Below the pieces are notes generated by a model. It saw nothing but the letters and a program-made list of their open reading frames with translations. It had not been told where the DNA came from and made no database searches. The translations under genes and the position numbers were made by a program. From contig NZ_FNCN01000009.1 of the NCBI RefSeq assembly GCF_900100605.1, positions 186,001 to 250,000 on the forward strand: a stretch of 64,000 nt of DNA, written 5' to 3'. Positions 1 to 8,120 of the stretch are shown here, piece after piece. The DNA comes from Sinosporangium album. Lineage in GTDB: Bacteria > Actinomycetota > Actinomycetes > Streptosporangiales > Streptosporangiaceae. Position 1 is the stretch's first letter. Every line of letters starts with the position of its first letter.

Positions 1-192
1 GATGGGGTTATTCCGCAATCGGAAGTTCTTGAATCCTTGTCCCGATTATCCTGTTCGACCTGTCCGAATCGTGCGCATAAATGGCGATTTCACGTGAAGT
101 GTCCTACGCAATCATTTCACAGTGGGATAGGGGAATGTTCGCCATTTCCGAATATCGCTCGGGGGAGTATAAAAAGAATAAGAGGTGTTTTG

Positions 193-223
193 TTGACCTT
201 GCTACGGGCACAGAAGCGATATT
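193..223 (+). promoter_or_regulatory. candidate promoter of the His-rich protein gene
   Basis: A TTGACC hexamer (193-198) is followed after 19 bp by GATATT (218-223), a plausible though widely spaced sigma-A-type pair. Transcription would begin near 230, leaving about 30 nt before the ribosome binding site at 245-250. This is pattern matching only. Confidence 0.35.
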
Positions 224-259
224 GACGCCCTATCCATGCTGATCGGGGGAACAGCAATT

Positions 260-1318
260 ATGGGTATAACTCCTACATTCGCGGGCGGCGGTGGCAAGAA
301 GGTATTCGCTACCCTTGCTGGTGCCGCATTCGCGAGCGTTCTCGCGCTGGGGGCCGGCCACAACGCCGCCTTCGCCGCGACCGGCGCCGCGACCATCCAT
401 ACCGCCGGTGCCAAGGCCGGGACCTTCAAGGCCGTCGGCTTCAAGGCGGCGAACGGCGCGATCGCCGTACGCTCTTCCGCCGTGCGGCCCGCTGATTCCG
501 ACCGGGAATCGCACGTCGAGGGCATCGTCTGGTTCGACGCCAACAAGAACGGCGAGCGCGACAGGGACGAGCCCGGCATCGAAAACGTCAAGGTCGTGGC
601 GAAGGACAAGAACGAGGACGAGGCCGGGGAAACGACCACCGACCGCGACGGTAAATTCAGGCTCGCGATTTCCGACGACGGATCCTTCGAGATCTGCTTC
701 GAGCCGCGCGAAGCCCGTAACCTTCCGTCCGAAGTCAGGGGCGAGAATCTACACCCGGTCAAGCAGAGCAGGCATTCGCACGTCAACAAATGCAAGTGCA
801 TCTGGGTGAAGGCGCGGTCAGGCCGTACGGCTTTCGTGGACGCCGGTTTCCACAATGACCCGAACGGCACGCATCACAAGGACTGCCGTCACAAGCACCA
901 TGAGCGTGACCACCACGTCCATCACCCGCGACACCACCATCACCACAACCGTCACCATCACCACAGGGACCAGCACCATCACCATCAGCACTGCAACCGG
1001 GGCCACTGCCACGCCGAGCACGGGTACCGCGATGAGATTAAGCGCGGCTGGGTGAGCTACGGCGGCGGCGGCCACCACGTCCGCAGCGAGAAGCCCTCGC
1101 TGCGCAGGCACGGCCGCGGCGGCCACGTCCGGAGCTGCAGCGGTCATAACTGCGGCGCCAAGAAGGTCTGGTACGAGCGTCGGCTCCAAGGCTTCCGCCA
1201 CGACGGGCACCACGCTCACCATGACCGGCATGCCCACCACGGGCACCGCCACCACAGGCACCACCACCGGCACCACCCGCACCACCACCGTCACCACCAT
1301 GGTGAACACCACCAGTAG
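260..1318 (+). CDS. secreted SdrD B-like domain protein with long histidine-rich tail
   Basis: About 352 residues. The start at 260 is chosen over the ATG at 236 because GGGGGA (245-250) is correctly spaced before it. The N-terminus has a basic GKK stretch, a hydrophobic core and an AFA cleavage-like site near residue 39, so export is likely. Residues about 85-200 read like an SdrD B / prealbumin-like beta fold (GIVWFDANKNG, TTTDRDGKF, VDAGFH). The last 150 residues are dominated by His clusters, with Cys pairs such as CNRGHC. No LPXTG or membrane anchor is visible. Known His-rich exported proteins bind Zn, Ni or Cu, but metal binding here is inference. It stands alone and is closed by two strong hairpins. 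Confidence 0.75.
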   Translation: MGITPTFAGGGGKKVFATLAGAAFASVLALGAGHNAAFAATGAATIHTAGAKAGTFKAVGFKAANGAIAVRSSAVRPADSDRESHVEGIVWFDANKNGERDRDEPGIENVKVVAKDKNEDEAGETTTDRDGKFRLAISDDGSFEICFEPREARNLPSEVRGENLHPVKQSRHSHVNKCKCIWVKARSGRTAFVDAGFHNDPNGTHHKDCRHKHHERDHHVHHPRHHHHHNRHHHHRDQHHHHQHCNRGHCHAEHGYRDEIKRGWVSYGGGGHHVRSEKPSLRRHGRGGHVRSCSGHNCGAKKVWYERRLQGFRHDGHHAHHDRHAHHGHRHHRHHHRHHPHHHRHHHGEHHQ

Positions 1319-1363
1319 TGACGCCGAACGGTCACATGTGACCGCCACGGCATAACGATCCCG

Positions 1364-1390
1364 GCGCGGTCGGCTTCGAGCCGACCGCGC
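1364..1390. terminator. hairpin terminator, 12-bp stem
   Basis: Perfect 12-bp inverted repeat (1364-1375 with 1379-1390) around a 3-nt TCG loop, between convergent genes ending at 1318 and 1479. There is no long U tract, typical of high-GC actinomycete terminators. Confidence 0.7.
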
Positions 1391-1410
1391 TGGGCGCGTT
1401 CTCAGGGGCT

Positions 1411-1445
1411 CGGCAGTGCGTACGGCGGTGCCGTACGCACTGCCG
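1411..1445. terminator. second hairpin terminator, 16-bp stem
   Basis: Perfect 16-bp inverted repeat (1411-1426 with 1430-1445) with a 3-nt GGT loop. With the preceding hairpin it forms a tandem bidirectional terminator, probably serving mainly the minus-strand mycoredoxin gene. Confidence 0.7.
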
Positions 1446-1478
1446 TACGCACGGGCCGCCGCCGAGGGCGGCGGGCGG

Positions 1479-1718
1479 TCAGACGGTGGTGAGCCGGGCC
1501 TTGATCTCGATGACCGAGGGATTCGTGGCCGAGCTGCCGTCGGGGAAGAGCACCGTGGGAACGACCTGGTTGCCGTTGTTGACGCTCATCACGAACGAGG
1601 CCGCTTCGGGGTTGGCCTCGATGTCGATCTCACGATACGAGATGCCCTCGCGGGTGAGCTGGCTCTTGAGCCGCTTGCAGGGACCGCACCAGCTGGTGGT
1701 GTAGACCGTGAGCGCCAT
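1479..1718 (-). CDS. mrx1: mycoredoxin (glutaredoxin-fold thiol oxidoreductase)
   Basis: 79-residue glutaredoxin-fold protein. The active site is WCGPC at residues 10-14, followed by a cis-Pro region (VVPTVLF) and a GSSATNPS stretch, all matching actinobacterial mycoredoxin-1. That enzyme uses mycothiol to reduce S-mycothiolated protein disulfides in the cytoplasm. Characterised mycobacterial Mrx1 has CGYC; CGPC here is a one-residue variant also seen in thioredoxins. It lies near uvrD2, as in mycobacteria. Full length for the family. A generic NrdH or glutaredoxin-like role is the main alternative. Confidence 0.88.
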   Translation of the reverse strand: MALTVYTTSWCGPCKRLKSQLTREGISYREIDIEANPEAASFVMSVNNGNQVVPTVLFPDGSSATNPSVIEIKARLTTV

Positions 1719-1838
1719 GACTTTCCCTTCGCGTCCATCCGGCGTTGGCGCTCACTGGTAACAAAGCGACAGGCTGTCATCTTCCCGGGGAGAAGTCCCG
1801 AACGCCTGTATAGTCCAGAAAATGTCGAATGCCCGGTT

Positions 1839-2774
1839 TTAGCGGTCGGAGCGGGTGTCGCTGACCCGTCGGCTGATCCAGCGCTGCACCTCGTCGGCCA
1901 CACCGAAAGTGCGGTAGAGCGGTGAGCTGTGGACCGTGCCGGGCACCGAACGCACGGTCATGTTGACACCGGCCTTGTTGAGCGCCGACTTGAGCGCCAT
2001 GCTCTGCCGCGGCGGGACGAACTCGTCCTCGGAGTGGACCGAGAACATCGGCGCGTCACCGCGGCTGGCGTGCCACGACACCTCCATGCTCGCCCAGACG
2101 CGCGAGCACCTGCCCTTCGGCTCGCACCCGCCCGCCAGGCGGATCGCGGCGTCGCGCAGACGGACCTTGAGCGGGTCGAGCGTGTCGGCGCCGTCCTGGT
2201 AGGCGCGCAGCGGCGACACGACCGGGGAGACGCCGACGACCCCCTTGAGGCCGGGGACGCCGTTGCCGTACGTTCCGACCGAGGCCGCCACATGGCCGCC
2301 CGCGGAGAAGCCCACGATCACGTAGTTGTCCGGGTCGAACGCCCACCGCGCCGCGTGCCGCCGCGCCGTGGCGATGGCGTCGAGCGCGTCGACGCGCTGC
2401 GCCGGCCAGGCCGCGTCGCCGGACAGGCGGTAGTTGAGGTTGAAGACCGTGTAGCCGAGCTCGGTGTAGCTGCGGGTGATCTCGGTCATGTACTTCTTGT
2501 CGCCGCTGGACCACCAGCCGCCGTGGATCAGGAACACGCCCGGCCGCTTCTGGCCGCCGTCCGTCGGCCACCAGATGTCCATCTTCTGTCTGCGGTGCGG
2601 CCCATAGGACACCTCGGTCACCGAGGTGCCCGGCGGGGGATCGATCGCGCCGGAAGTGACGGGCGGAGGCGGGGGAGTCGGCTCACCCCATTGTGTCGAA
2701 GACGCCTGCGCTGCCGTCGGCATGATCGCCACGGTGGTGAGTGCCAAAGCACTCAACATAACCGCAGTTCGCAC
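1839..2774 (-). CDS. secreted alpha/beta hydrolase (esterase/lipase-like)
   Basis: 311 residues from a GTG start at 2774, preceded by AAGGA eight bases upstream; an ATG at 2759 is an alternative. The N-terminus is a short Sec signal peptide ending near AQASS, followed by a Pro-rich spacer. The oxyanion motif HGGWW and nucleophile elbow GFSAGG place it in the alpha/beta hydrolase fold, close to the BD-FAE/carboxylesterase group. An Asp (SEDEFVPP) and a His (GTVHSS) near the C-terminus complete a plausible Ser-Asp-His triad. The substrate is unknown. The frame stays open far beyond the start only because it runs antisense to uvrD2. Transcribed divergently from uvrD2. Confidence 0.85.
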   Translation of the reverse strand: MRTAVMLSALALTTVAIMPTAAQASSTQWGEPTPPPPPVTSGAIDPPPGTSVTEVSYGPHRRQKMDIWWPTDGGQKRPGVFLIHGGWWSSGDKKYMTEITRSYTELGYTVFNLNYRLSGDAAWPAQRVDALDAIATARRHAARWAFDPDNYVIVGFSAGGHVAASVGTYGNGVPGLKGVVGVSPVVSPLRAYQDGADTLDPLKVRLRDAAIRLAGGCEPKGRCSRVWASMEVSWHASRGDAPMFSVHSEDEFVPPRQSMALKSALNKAGVNMTVRSVPGTVHSSPLYRTFGVADEVQRWISRRVSDTRSDR

Positions 2775-2945
2775 AGACCTCGTCCTTCCCCCACGTTTAC
2801 CGAGACGCCCCCCATTGTGGGGGACATGACCAAGAGTTTGCACCTTGGAGACCGCATGTCGCGTGCTGTCTCCCCGCACGACCTGAGGTGATCTCCTGGA
2901 AGGATGGTCCCGTAGGACCCGTACGACGACCGTAAGGAGCTTCGT

Positions 2946-5003
2946 GTGCCCCACGACGACGCGCTTTCCGGTCTGGACCCTGAGCAGACGGCGGTCGCCG
3001 AGGCCGTCTCCGGCCCCGTGTGCGTTCTCGCGGGGGCGGGCACCGGCAAGACCCGCGCCATCACCCACCGCATAGCCCACGCCGTCCGCAGCGGCGTCGT
3101 CGAGGCCCAGAGCGTGCTCGCGGTGACGTTCACCACGAGGGCCGCCGGGGAGTTGCGCCGGCGCCTCGCCGAACTCGGCGCCCCCGGCGTGCAGGCCCGC
3201 ACCTTCCACGCCGCCGCCCTGCGTCAGCTCACCTACTTCTGGCCGCGCGTCATCGGCGGCGAGGCGCCCTCCGTCATCGAATCGAAACTTCCGCTTCTCG
3301 TGGAAGCGTGCAGGGTGGTACGGCGGAGCCCCGAGCGCGCCGAGCTCCGCGACATCGCCGCCGAGATCGAATGGGCCAAAGTCACCCAGCTCAGCCCCGA
3401 GGACTATAAGACGGGCGTGGCCAAGGCGGGCCGTACACCCCCCGTGCCCGCCGACGAGGTCGTCCGGCTCTACGAGGCATACGAGCGGCTCCGCCGCGAG
3501 CGCCACCTCGTCGACTTCGAGACCATCCTCGAACTCACCGCCGCCGTCATGACCGAACACGCCGAGGTCGCCGCCCAGATCCGCGGGCAATACCGCCACT
3601 TCGTCGTCGACGAATACCAAGACGTCAACCCGCTGCAGAAACTGCTGCTCGACACCTGGCTCGGCGGGCGGGACGACCTGTGCGTCGTCGGCGACCCCAA
3701 CCAGACGATCTACTCCTTCACCGGCGCCACCCCCCGCTACCTCACCGGCTTCGCCATCGAGCACCCGGGCGCGACCGTCATCCGGCTGGTCCGCGACTAC
3801 CGCTCCACTCCGCAGGTCGTCCGCCTCGCCAACACGGTGATCTCCGCGGCGAGGACGCCGCACAAACTCGAACTCATCGCTCAGCGGCCCGACGGCCCCG
3901 AACCGGCCTTCAGCGAATACGACGACGAGCAGGCCGAGGCCGCCGGCGTCGCCCGCGCCATCGGCGCCCTCCTCGACAAGGGCGTGAAAGCCCGCGAGAT
4001 CGCCGTCCTGTTCCGGATCAACGCCCAATCCGAGACCTACGAGCAGGCACTCGCCAAAGCGGGCATCCCCTACCTGCTTCGCGGCGCCGACCGGTTCTTC
4101 GAACGGCCCGAGGTGCGTCAGGCCGTCGTCCTGCTGCGCGGCGCCACCCGGTCGGCCGACGCAGGGGACGCGATGGCTCCCGCCGTACACCACATCCTGT
4201 CCGGCATCGGCCTCACGCCCGAACCGCCGGGCGGCGGCACCGCGCGCGAACGTTGGGAATCGCTCAAGGCGCTCGCCGACCTCGCCGAAGACCTCGCGGC
4301 CGGAGGGGCCGACCTGCACGCCTTCGTGGCGGAGCTGTCGCGCCGCGCCGCCGAACAGCACGCCCCGCCAGTCGAAGGAGTCACCCTCGCCTCACTCCAC
4401 GCGGCCAAGGGTCTCGAATGGGACGCGGTGTTCCTGGTCGGCCTGACCGACGGCACACTCCCGATCATCTACGCCGAGACCCCCGACCAGCTCGAAGAGG
4501 AACGCCGCCTGCTCTACGTCGGCATCACCCGGGCCAGGGCCCACCTCGGCCTGTCGTGGGCGTTGGCCCGCTCGCCGGGCGGTCGCCGCGGCCGGCGGCC
4601 GTCACGCTTCCTCGCCGGCCTGACCGGCCGCCCGGCCCACCGGGCCGCCCAGCCGTCCACCCCGGCCCGCGAACGCCCCCGCCTCGCGACACCGATGCAC
4701 TGCCGCGTCTGCTCCAAAACCCTCGTCGCCGCGCCCGAGCAGAAACTGGGCCGCTGCGCCGGCTGCCCCGCCGACTACGACGAGGGCCTGCTCGAAGCCC
4801 TCAAGACCTGGCGCATGGCCACCGCCAAAGAGGCCGGAGTCCCCCCTTACGTGGTGTTCACCGACGTCACACTGCAGGCCATCGCGGAACGTGCCCCCAC
4901 CACTGAACGGGACCTGCTCAGCATTACGGGCATCGGGCGCGTCAAACTTGACCGGTACGGCGAGGCGGTCCTCAACCTCTGCCGCGATCGGGAGGTCTCG
5001 TGA
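2946..5003 (+). CDS. uvrD2: UvrD2-type superfamily 1 ATP-dependent DNA helicase
   Basis: 685 residues from a GTG with AAGGAG six bases upstream. Walker A GAGTGKT contains Lys35; motif II is DEYQD, followed by GDPNQTIYSF (motif III) and RDYRST (motif IV). Late motifs SLHAAKGLEWD and YVGITRAR are also present. After the helicase core come a four-cysteine knuckle (CRVC...CAGC) and a C-terminal HRDC-like domain (ITGIGRVKLDRYG), the architecture of actinobacterial UvrD2, which is essential in M. tuberculosis. It is a 3'-5' DNA unwinding and repair helicase. The stop overlaps the next start (GTGA), so it is translationally coupled to the thioesterase gene. Confidence 0.95.
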   Translation: MPHDDALSGLDPEQTAVAEAVSGPVCVLAGAGTGKTRAITHRIAHAVRSGVVEAQSVLAVTFTTRAAGELRRRLAELGAPGVQARTFHAAALRQLTYFWPRVIGGEAPSVIESKLPLLVEACRVVRRSPERAELRDIAAEIEWAKVTQLSPEDYKTGVAKAGRTPPVPADEVVRLYEAYERLRRERHLVDFETILELTAAVMTEHAEVAAQIRGQYRHFVVDEYQDVNPLQKLLLDTWLGGRDDLCVVGDPNQTIYSFTGATPRYLTGFAIEHPGATVIRLVRDYRSTPQVVRLANTVISAARTPHKLELIAQRPDGPEPAFSEYDDEQAEAAGVARAIGALLDKGVKAREIAVLFRINAQSETYEQALAKAGIPYLLRGADRFFERPEVRQAVVLLRGATRSADAGDAMAPAVHHILSGIGLTPEPPGGGTARERWESLKALADLAEDLAAGGADLHAFVAELSRRAAEQHAPPVEGVTLASLHAAKGLEWDAVFLVGLTDGTLPIIYAETPDQLEEERRLLYVGITRARAHLGLSWALARSPGGRRGRRPSRFLAGLTGRPAHRAAQPSTPARERPRLATPMHCRVCSKTLVAAPEQKLGRCAGCPADYDEGLLEALKTWRMATAKEAGVPPYVVFTDVTLQAIAERAPTTERDLLSITGIGRVKLDRYGEAVLNLCRDREVS

Positions 5004-5884
5004 ACGACGCGCTCAAGGAACTGCTCGACCTGCTCGACCTGGAGCAGCTCGAACTCGACATCTTCCGCGGACGCAGCCCCAAGGAGCGCATCCAGCGTGT
5101 CTTCGGAGGCCAGGTCGCGGCCCAGGCGCTTGTCGCGGGCGGGCGCACCGTGCCCGAAGGCCGCCACGTGCATTCGCTCCACGCCTACTTCATCCGGCCC
5201 GGCGACCCGTCCGTGCCCATCGTCTACAACGTCGAGCGCGTCCGCGACGGCCGATCATTCACCACGCGCAGGATCGTCGCCATCCAGCACGGCAAGGCCA
5301 TCTTCACCATGTCGGCCTCTTTCCACATCTCCGAACCCGGCGTCGAGCACCAGGCCGCCGCCATGCCGCCCGTGCCCCACCCCGACGCCCTCCCCACCTT
5401 CACCGAACGCGCCGAGAACCTCTGCATCGACAACCCCGCCTGGCACGACTGGCTCACCCGCGAGCGGCCCGTCGACATGCGCTACGTCACCCCCCTCATG
5501 GGGGAGAGCCCCGACGTCCCGGCGCTGAAGTCGCCCGAGACCACCGTCTGGTTCAAATACGACGCCGACCTGCCCGACGACCCCCTCCTCCACGTCGTCC
5601 TCGCCGCCTACGCCTCCGACTACACCCTCGTCGACACCGTCCTGGCCGCCCACGGCCTGGCTTGGGGCACCCCCGACGTCAGCGGCGCCTCCCTCGACCA
5701 CGCCATGTGGTTCCACCGCCCTCTCCGCGCCGACGACTGGTTCCTCTACGCCCAGGAGTCCCCCTGGTCCGGCGGAGCCCGCGGCCTCGCCCGAGGCCAC
5801 ATGTTCACCCCGACCGGGGACCTCGCCGTGTCCGTCGTCCAGGAATGCCTCATCCGCGTGGGCGACGCGCGCCCCGGCCGCTGA
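5000..5884 (+). CDS. tesB: acyl-CoA thioesterase II
   Basis: 294 residues, the usual TesB length, starting at a GTG that overlaps the uvrD2 stop. TesB proteins are double-hotdog enzymes that hydrolyse medium- and long-chain acyl-CoA to free acid and CoA. Visible family features are FGGQVAAQAL, the HSLHAYFIRPGDP strand, the DGRSFTTRRI helix, and the second hotdog with SLDHAMWFHRP, which carries the catalytic Asp, and ARGLARGHMF. Same neighbour order as in other actinomycetes. A perfect 18-bp hairpin follows downstream. Confidence 0.92.
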   Translation: MNDALKELLDLLDLEQLELDIFRGRSPKERIQRVFGGQVAAQALVAGGRTVPEGRHVHSLHAYFIRPGDPSVPIVYNVERVRDGRSFTTRRIVAIQHGKAIFTMSASFHISEPGVEHQAAAMPPVPHPDALPTFTERAENLCIDNPAWHDWLTRERPVDMRYVTPLMGESPDVPALKSPETTVWFKYDADLPDDPLLHVVLAAYASDYTLVDTVLAAHGLAWGTPDVSGASLDHAMWFHRPLRADDWFLYAQESPWSGGARGLARGHMFTPTGDLAVSVVQECLIRVGDARPGR

Positions 5885-6002
5885 CGCCACCGCCTCCCGC
5901 GGTGTCCGCCTCTGCGGGGTCGGTTTCTGCTCGTTCCTGCGGCGCTCGTTCCTGCGGCGCTCGTTCCTATGGTGCTCGCCGCCTCCCGGCGGAGGCCCTA
6001 TC

Positions 6003-6043
6003 GCCGACGTCCTCCGAGCCATGCCGGCTCGGAGGACGTCGGC
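6003..6043. terminator. bidirectional hairpin terminator, 18-bp stem
   Basis: Perfect inverted repeat (6003-6020 with 6026-6043), loop ATGCC, between the convergent tesB and TetR genes. Just upstream (about 5929-5972) the element GCTCGTTCCTGCGGC is repeated about three times with small changes. Confidence 0.75.
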
Positions 6044-6105
6044 CCCAGTCGGCTTGCGCCGTACACCGCTTCCGGCTGGCGTGACCTGCTCGCGCGTGAG
6101 AGCCC

Positions 6106-6732
6106 TCAGGCCAGAAGCTCGCGCGCGAGCGCCTCACTCCACCACCGCTCGACCCGGTCGGCGGGCCAGCCACGCTCATCCGTAAGCGTGGTGTAGACGT
6201 CGATGCTGCATATGGCGGCGTAGACGTCGACGGCGGACTCCACGTCGAGGCCGCAGCGCAGCACACCCGACGGCCAAGAGGAGAACACCCGCACCCTGGT
6301 CTCGTCCCCCCGCCGTCGCGCGTCGGAGTACGCGGTCGCCAGCCCCGGCTCGGTGCGCCCCGCTTCGCGTATCAGCGTGATGACCTCACCGGCACGCTCG
6401 AACAGCCGCCTGTCGTAACCCGCCATCGCGGCGAGCTGCCGCTCGGGGCCCGCCTCCGGCGCCTCCAGCTCGGCGAGCATCCGCGGGGCCTCGGCGGACA
6501 GGTCGGCCGCGTCGGCGAGCGCCCGGGTCAGCCCGGCCTTGTTGCCGTACACCGCGTAGACGGTGGGCACGGAGACGCCCGCCTCACGCGCCACGTCGCG
6601 CACCGTCGTCGCCGCCCACCCCTGCGAAACGAACAGCAGAAGGGCGGCGCGGGCGATCTCCGCTCGGGTCTCCTGCGCCTGTGTCGCCCGTCGCAACGAG
6701 TCGTAGCGGCGCTTCCCCAGCTCGGCGTTCAT
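6106..6732 (-). CDS. TetR-family transcriptional regulator
   Basis: 208 residues. The N-terminal helix-turn-helix is clear (RAEIARAALLLF, TTVRDVAREAGVSVPTVY, GNKAGLTRAL); the C-terminal ligand domain is not assignable. It is divergent from a membrane protein gene only 39 bp away, so it most likely represses that gene and itself. No Shine-Dalgarno precedes the ATG; TAGAGT on the minus strand (6739-6744) ends 6 nt before it, suggesting a leaderless message. Confidence 0.88.
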   Translation of the reverse strand: MNAELGKRRYDSLRRATQAQETRAEIARAALLLFVSQGWAATTVRDVAREAGVSVPTVYAVYGNKAGLTRALADAADLSAEAPRMLAELEAPEAGPERQLAAMAGYDRRLFERAGEVITLIREAGRTEPGLATAYSDARRRGDETRVRVFSSWPSGVLRCGLDVESAVDVYAAICSIDVYTTLTDERGWPADRVERWWSEALARELLA

Positions 6733-6734
6733 GG

Positions 6735-6765
6735 TTGCACTCTATGGCTTTACGCTACTTATAAT
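6735..6765. promoter_or_regulatory. overlapping divergent leaderless promoters
   Basis: For the rightward gene, TTGCAC (6735-6740) and TATAAT (6760-6765, 19-bp spacer) place the transcript start at the ATG at 6772. For the leftward TetR gene, the -10 TAGAGT (6739-6744, minus strand) sits over the rightward -35. Neither start has a ribosome binding site. A repressor bound here could occlude both promoters. Confidence 0.6.
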
Positions 6766-6771
6766 GAATAT

Positions 6772-7473
6772 ATGTCTCGTTTATTCAACTTCCCCCGTGT
6801 CGCCGGCGTGGGCGCTATCGCGTTCGCCGCCGCGATCGTCACCGGCAACCTGATCGCGGTCCCGGCCGGCCTGCCGACCGTCGGCACCTACATCGACAAG
6901 GTCGACGTGTTCTTCGAGACCCAGGGCGGCGTCGTCGGCCTCGCCTCCGCCCTGACCCCGCTCGCATGGGTGTTCGCCACGCTCTTCGGCGCGGGCGCGG
7001 TCGCCGTCCTTCGCCGGCATGGGCACGCCGATACCGAGGCGTGGTCGCTCGTTGGTTTCGGCGGCATCCTTATGCAGAACATCGCCTTCGCCGGAATCAT
7101 CGCCGTGCGCCTCGGTCTCGCAGCCGCCTCCCCGTACGGCACCGCCGGGAATGCCGTGCTCTGGAAGTTCCACGATGCGCTGTTCACCCTCAATGGCACC
7201 TTCCTGGCCGTCGCGCTCGTCGGCTTGTCCGTCGCCGGCCTGCGCGCCGGGCTCACCCGCCCGTGGCACGGCGTCCTCGGGCTGCTGTCGGCCGCCCTGA
7301 TGTTCGGCTCGGCTACCCTCGCCCCGCTGGTCATCGACCGATCCGGCCCTCTCGGCCTGCTCGGCCTCGTCGGCTGGCTGCTGTGGGTCGTCTGGATCGT
7401 CGCCTATGGCATCGTGCTGATCCGGCTGAAGCCGACCTCCGCGGGCCTCGGCTCCCGCATTGCCGCCGGGTGA
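6772..7473 (+). CDS. multi-pass membrane protein of unknown function
   Basis: 233 residues with about six hydrophobic segments (for example around residues 10-30, 57-80, 95-115, 140-160, 170-188 and 193-215). The overall look is of DUF4386-like or DoxX-like small integral membrane proteins, but no diagnostic motif is recognised. It begins at an ATG directly downstream of a consensus TATAAT with no leader. Its partner is the divergent TetR regulator, which suggests an inducible membrane function such as stress response or efflux accessory. Confidence 0.75.
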   Translation: MSRLFNFPRVAGVGAIAFAAAIVTGNLIAVPAGLPTVGTYIDKVDVFFETQGGVVGLASALTPLAWVFATLFGAGAVAVLRRHGHADTEAWSLVGFGGILMQNIAFAGIIAVRLGLAAASPYGTAGNAVLWKFHDALFTLNGTFLAVALVGLSVAGLRAGLTRPWHGVLGLLSAALMFGSATLAPLVIDRSGPLGLLGLVGWLLWVVWIVAYGIVLIRLKPTSAGLGSRIAAG

Positions 7474-8021
7474 GCGGCCGTCCGGCCGTCCGGCCGGCCT
7501 CCGGCCCCGGCATGCCGCTTCGCCGCCCGCGGAACCGCATGCGCCACGTGAAACTTCCGGTGGAACCGTCCCCTCGTGAATCGCCTACGCGTTGGGGGGC
7601 GTGTGTCGACCGGGTGAACGTACAGGGGCTTCCTGGTCTCGCGTACGGTCCCGGGCTTCGGGGCGAGGTCAGCCCGGGAAGGGGCGGGGCGCGGTGGACG
7701 CGGCGTCGTCCGAGAGGCCTGCGACGCCCGTTCCTTCAGCGCCTGTTCCTACGGCGCCCGCCGCCCCGGGAGGCATGGACCTATTGGTGTCGGCGTTGGT
7801 GTCGGCGTTGGTGTCGGCCATATTTGAAGGCTCTGCCGGACCTCCATTGTTGTGGTGATGAATGGCCTTGTTTGTGTATATGTCGGCATTTGGCGGTTAT
7901 CTGGGGGAACGGGAGTGCCTGGAGCGTAAGGGGTTCGCGTCGAAGAGAGATCATTACGCCCTCGGGAGAACCCTCCGAGAGGGTGTGATCCGTGTGGCGA
8001 AGAACCTAAAACACCAGGTAG
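7474..8021. other. 548-bp region without a convincing gene
   Basis: The first part is GC-rich with overlapping GGCCGTCC-type repeats (about 7476-7506) that could form weak hairpins. A threefold 12-bp repeat lies at 7784-7819. A short ATG frame (7862-8056) has no ribosome binding site and mixed codon use and is not called. The last part gives way to the promoter of the whiB7 leader. Confidence 0.5.
7784..7819. repeat. three tandem 12-bp repeats
   Basis: Units at 7784-7795, 7796-7807 and 7808-7819, consensus TTGGTGTCGGCG; the last differs by one base. Not inside a recognisable gene. Confidence 0.85.
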
Positions 8022-8059
8022 AAAATAAGTTGCCCGCTGCTGGTACAGGGGCTTAGGGT
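8022..8059 (+). promoter_or_regulatory. WhiB7-type autoregulated promoter
   Basis: An A/T tract AAAATAA (8022-8028) abuts the -35 TTGCCC (8030-8035); an 18-bp spacer leads to TAGGGT (8054-8059). WhiB7 bound to sigma-A recognises A/T-rich DNA just upstream of the -35 through its AT-hook, and whiB7 genes are autoregulated, so this is the expected promoter of the whiB7 leader. Inferred from sequence. Confidence 0.55.
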
Positions 8060-8120
8060 CATGGTCAAGCGAGTCGGACGGCCTATCGTCCGACGATCCC
8101 AGAGTGGAGGTGAGTCCCCG

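Noticed and set aside
37-225. 62-codon plus-strand frame at the left edge
   Set aside because: No ribosome binding site or codon bias; it overlaps the promoter region of the His-rich protein gene.
818-1348. Minus-strand frame of 176 codons opposite the His-rich tail
   Set aside because: Val-rich translation is the reverse complement of His/His-Arg codons; no start signal.
2775-4361. Large minus-strand extension of the alpha/beta hydrolase frame (total 840 codons)
   Set aside because: Lies antisense to the complete uvrD2 helicase gene; composition is that of a shadow frame and the true signal peptide starts at 2774.
7862-8056. 64-codon plus-strand frame before the whiB7 leader promoter
   Set aside because: No ribosome binding site, no codon bias, and it runs through the -35/-10 elements of the promoter.
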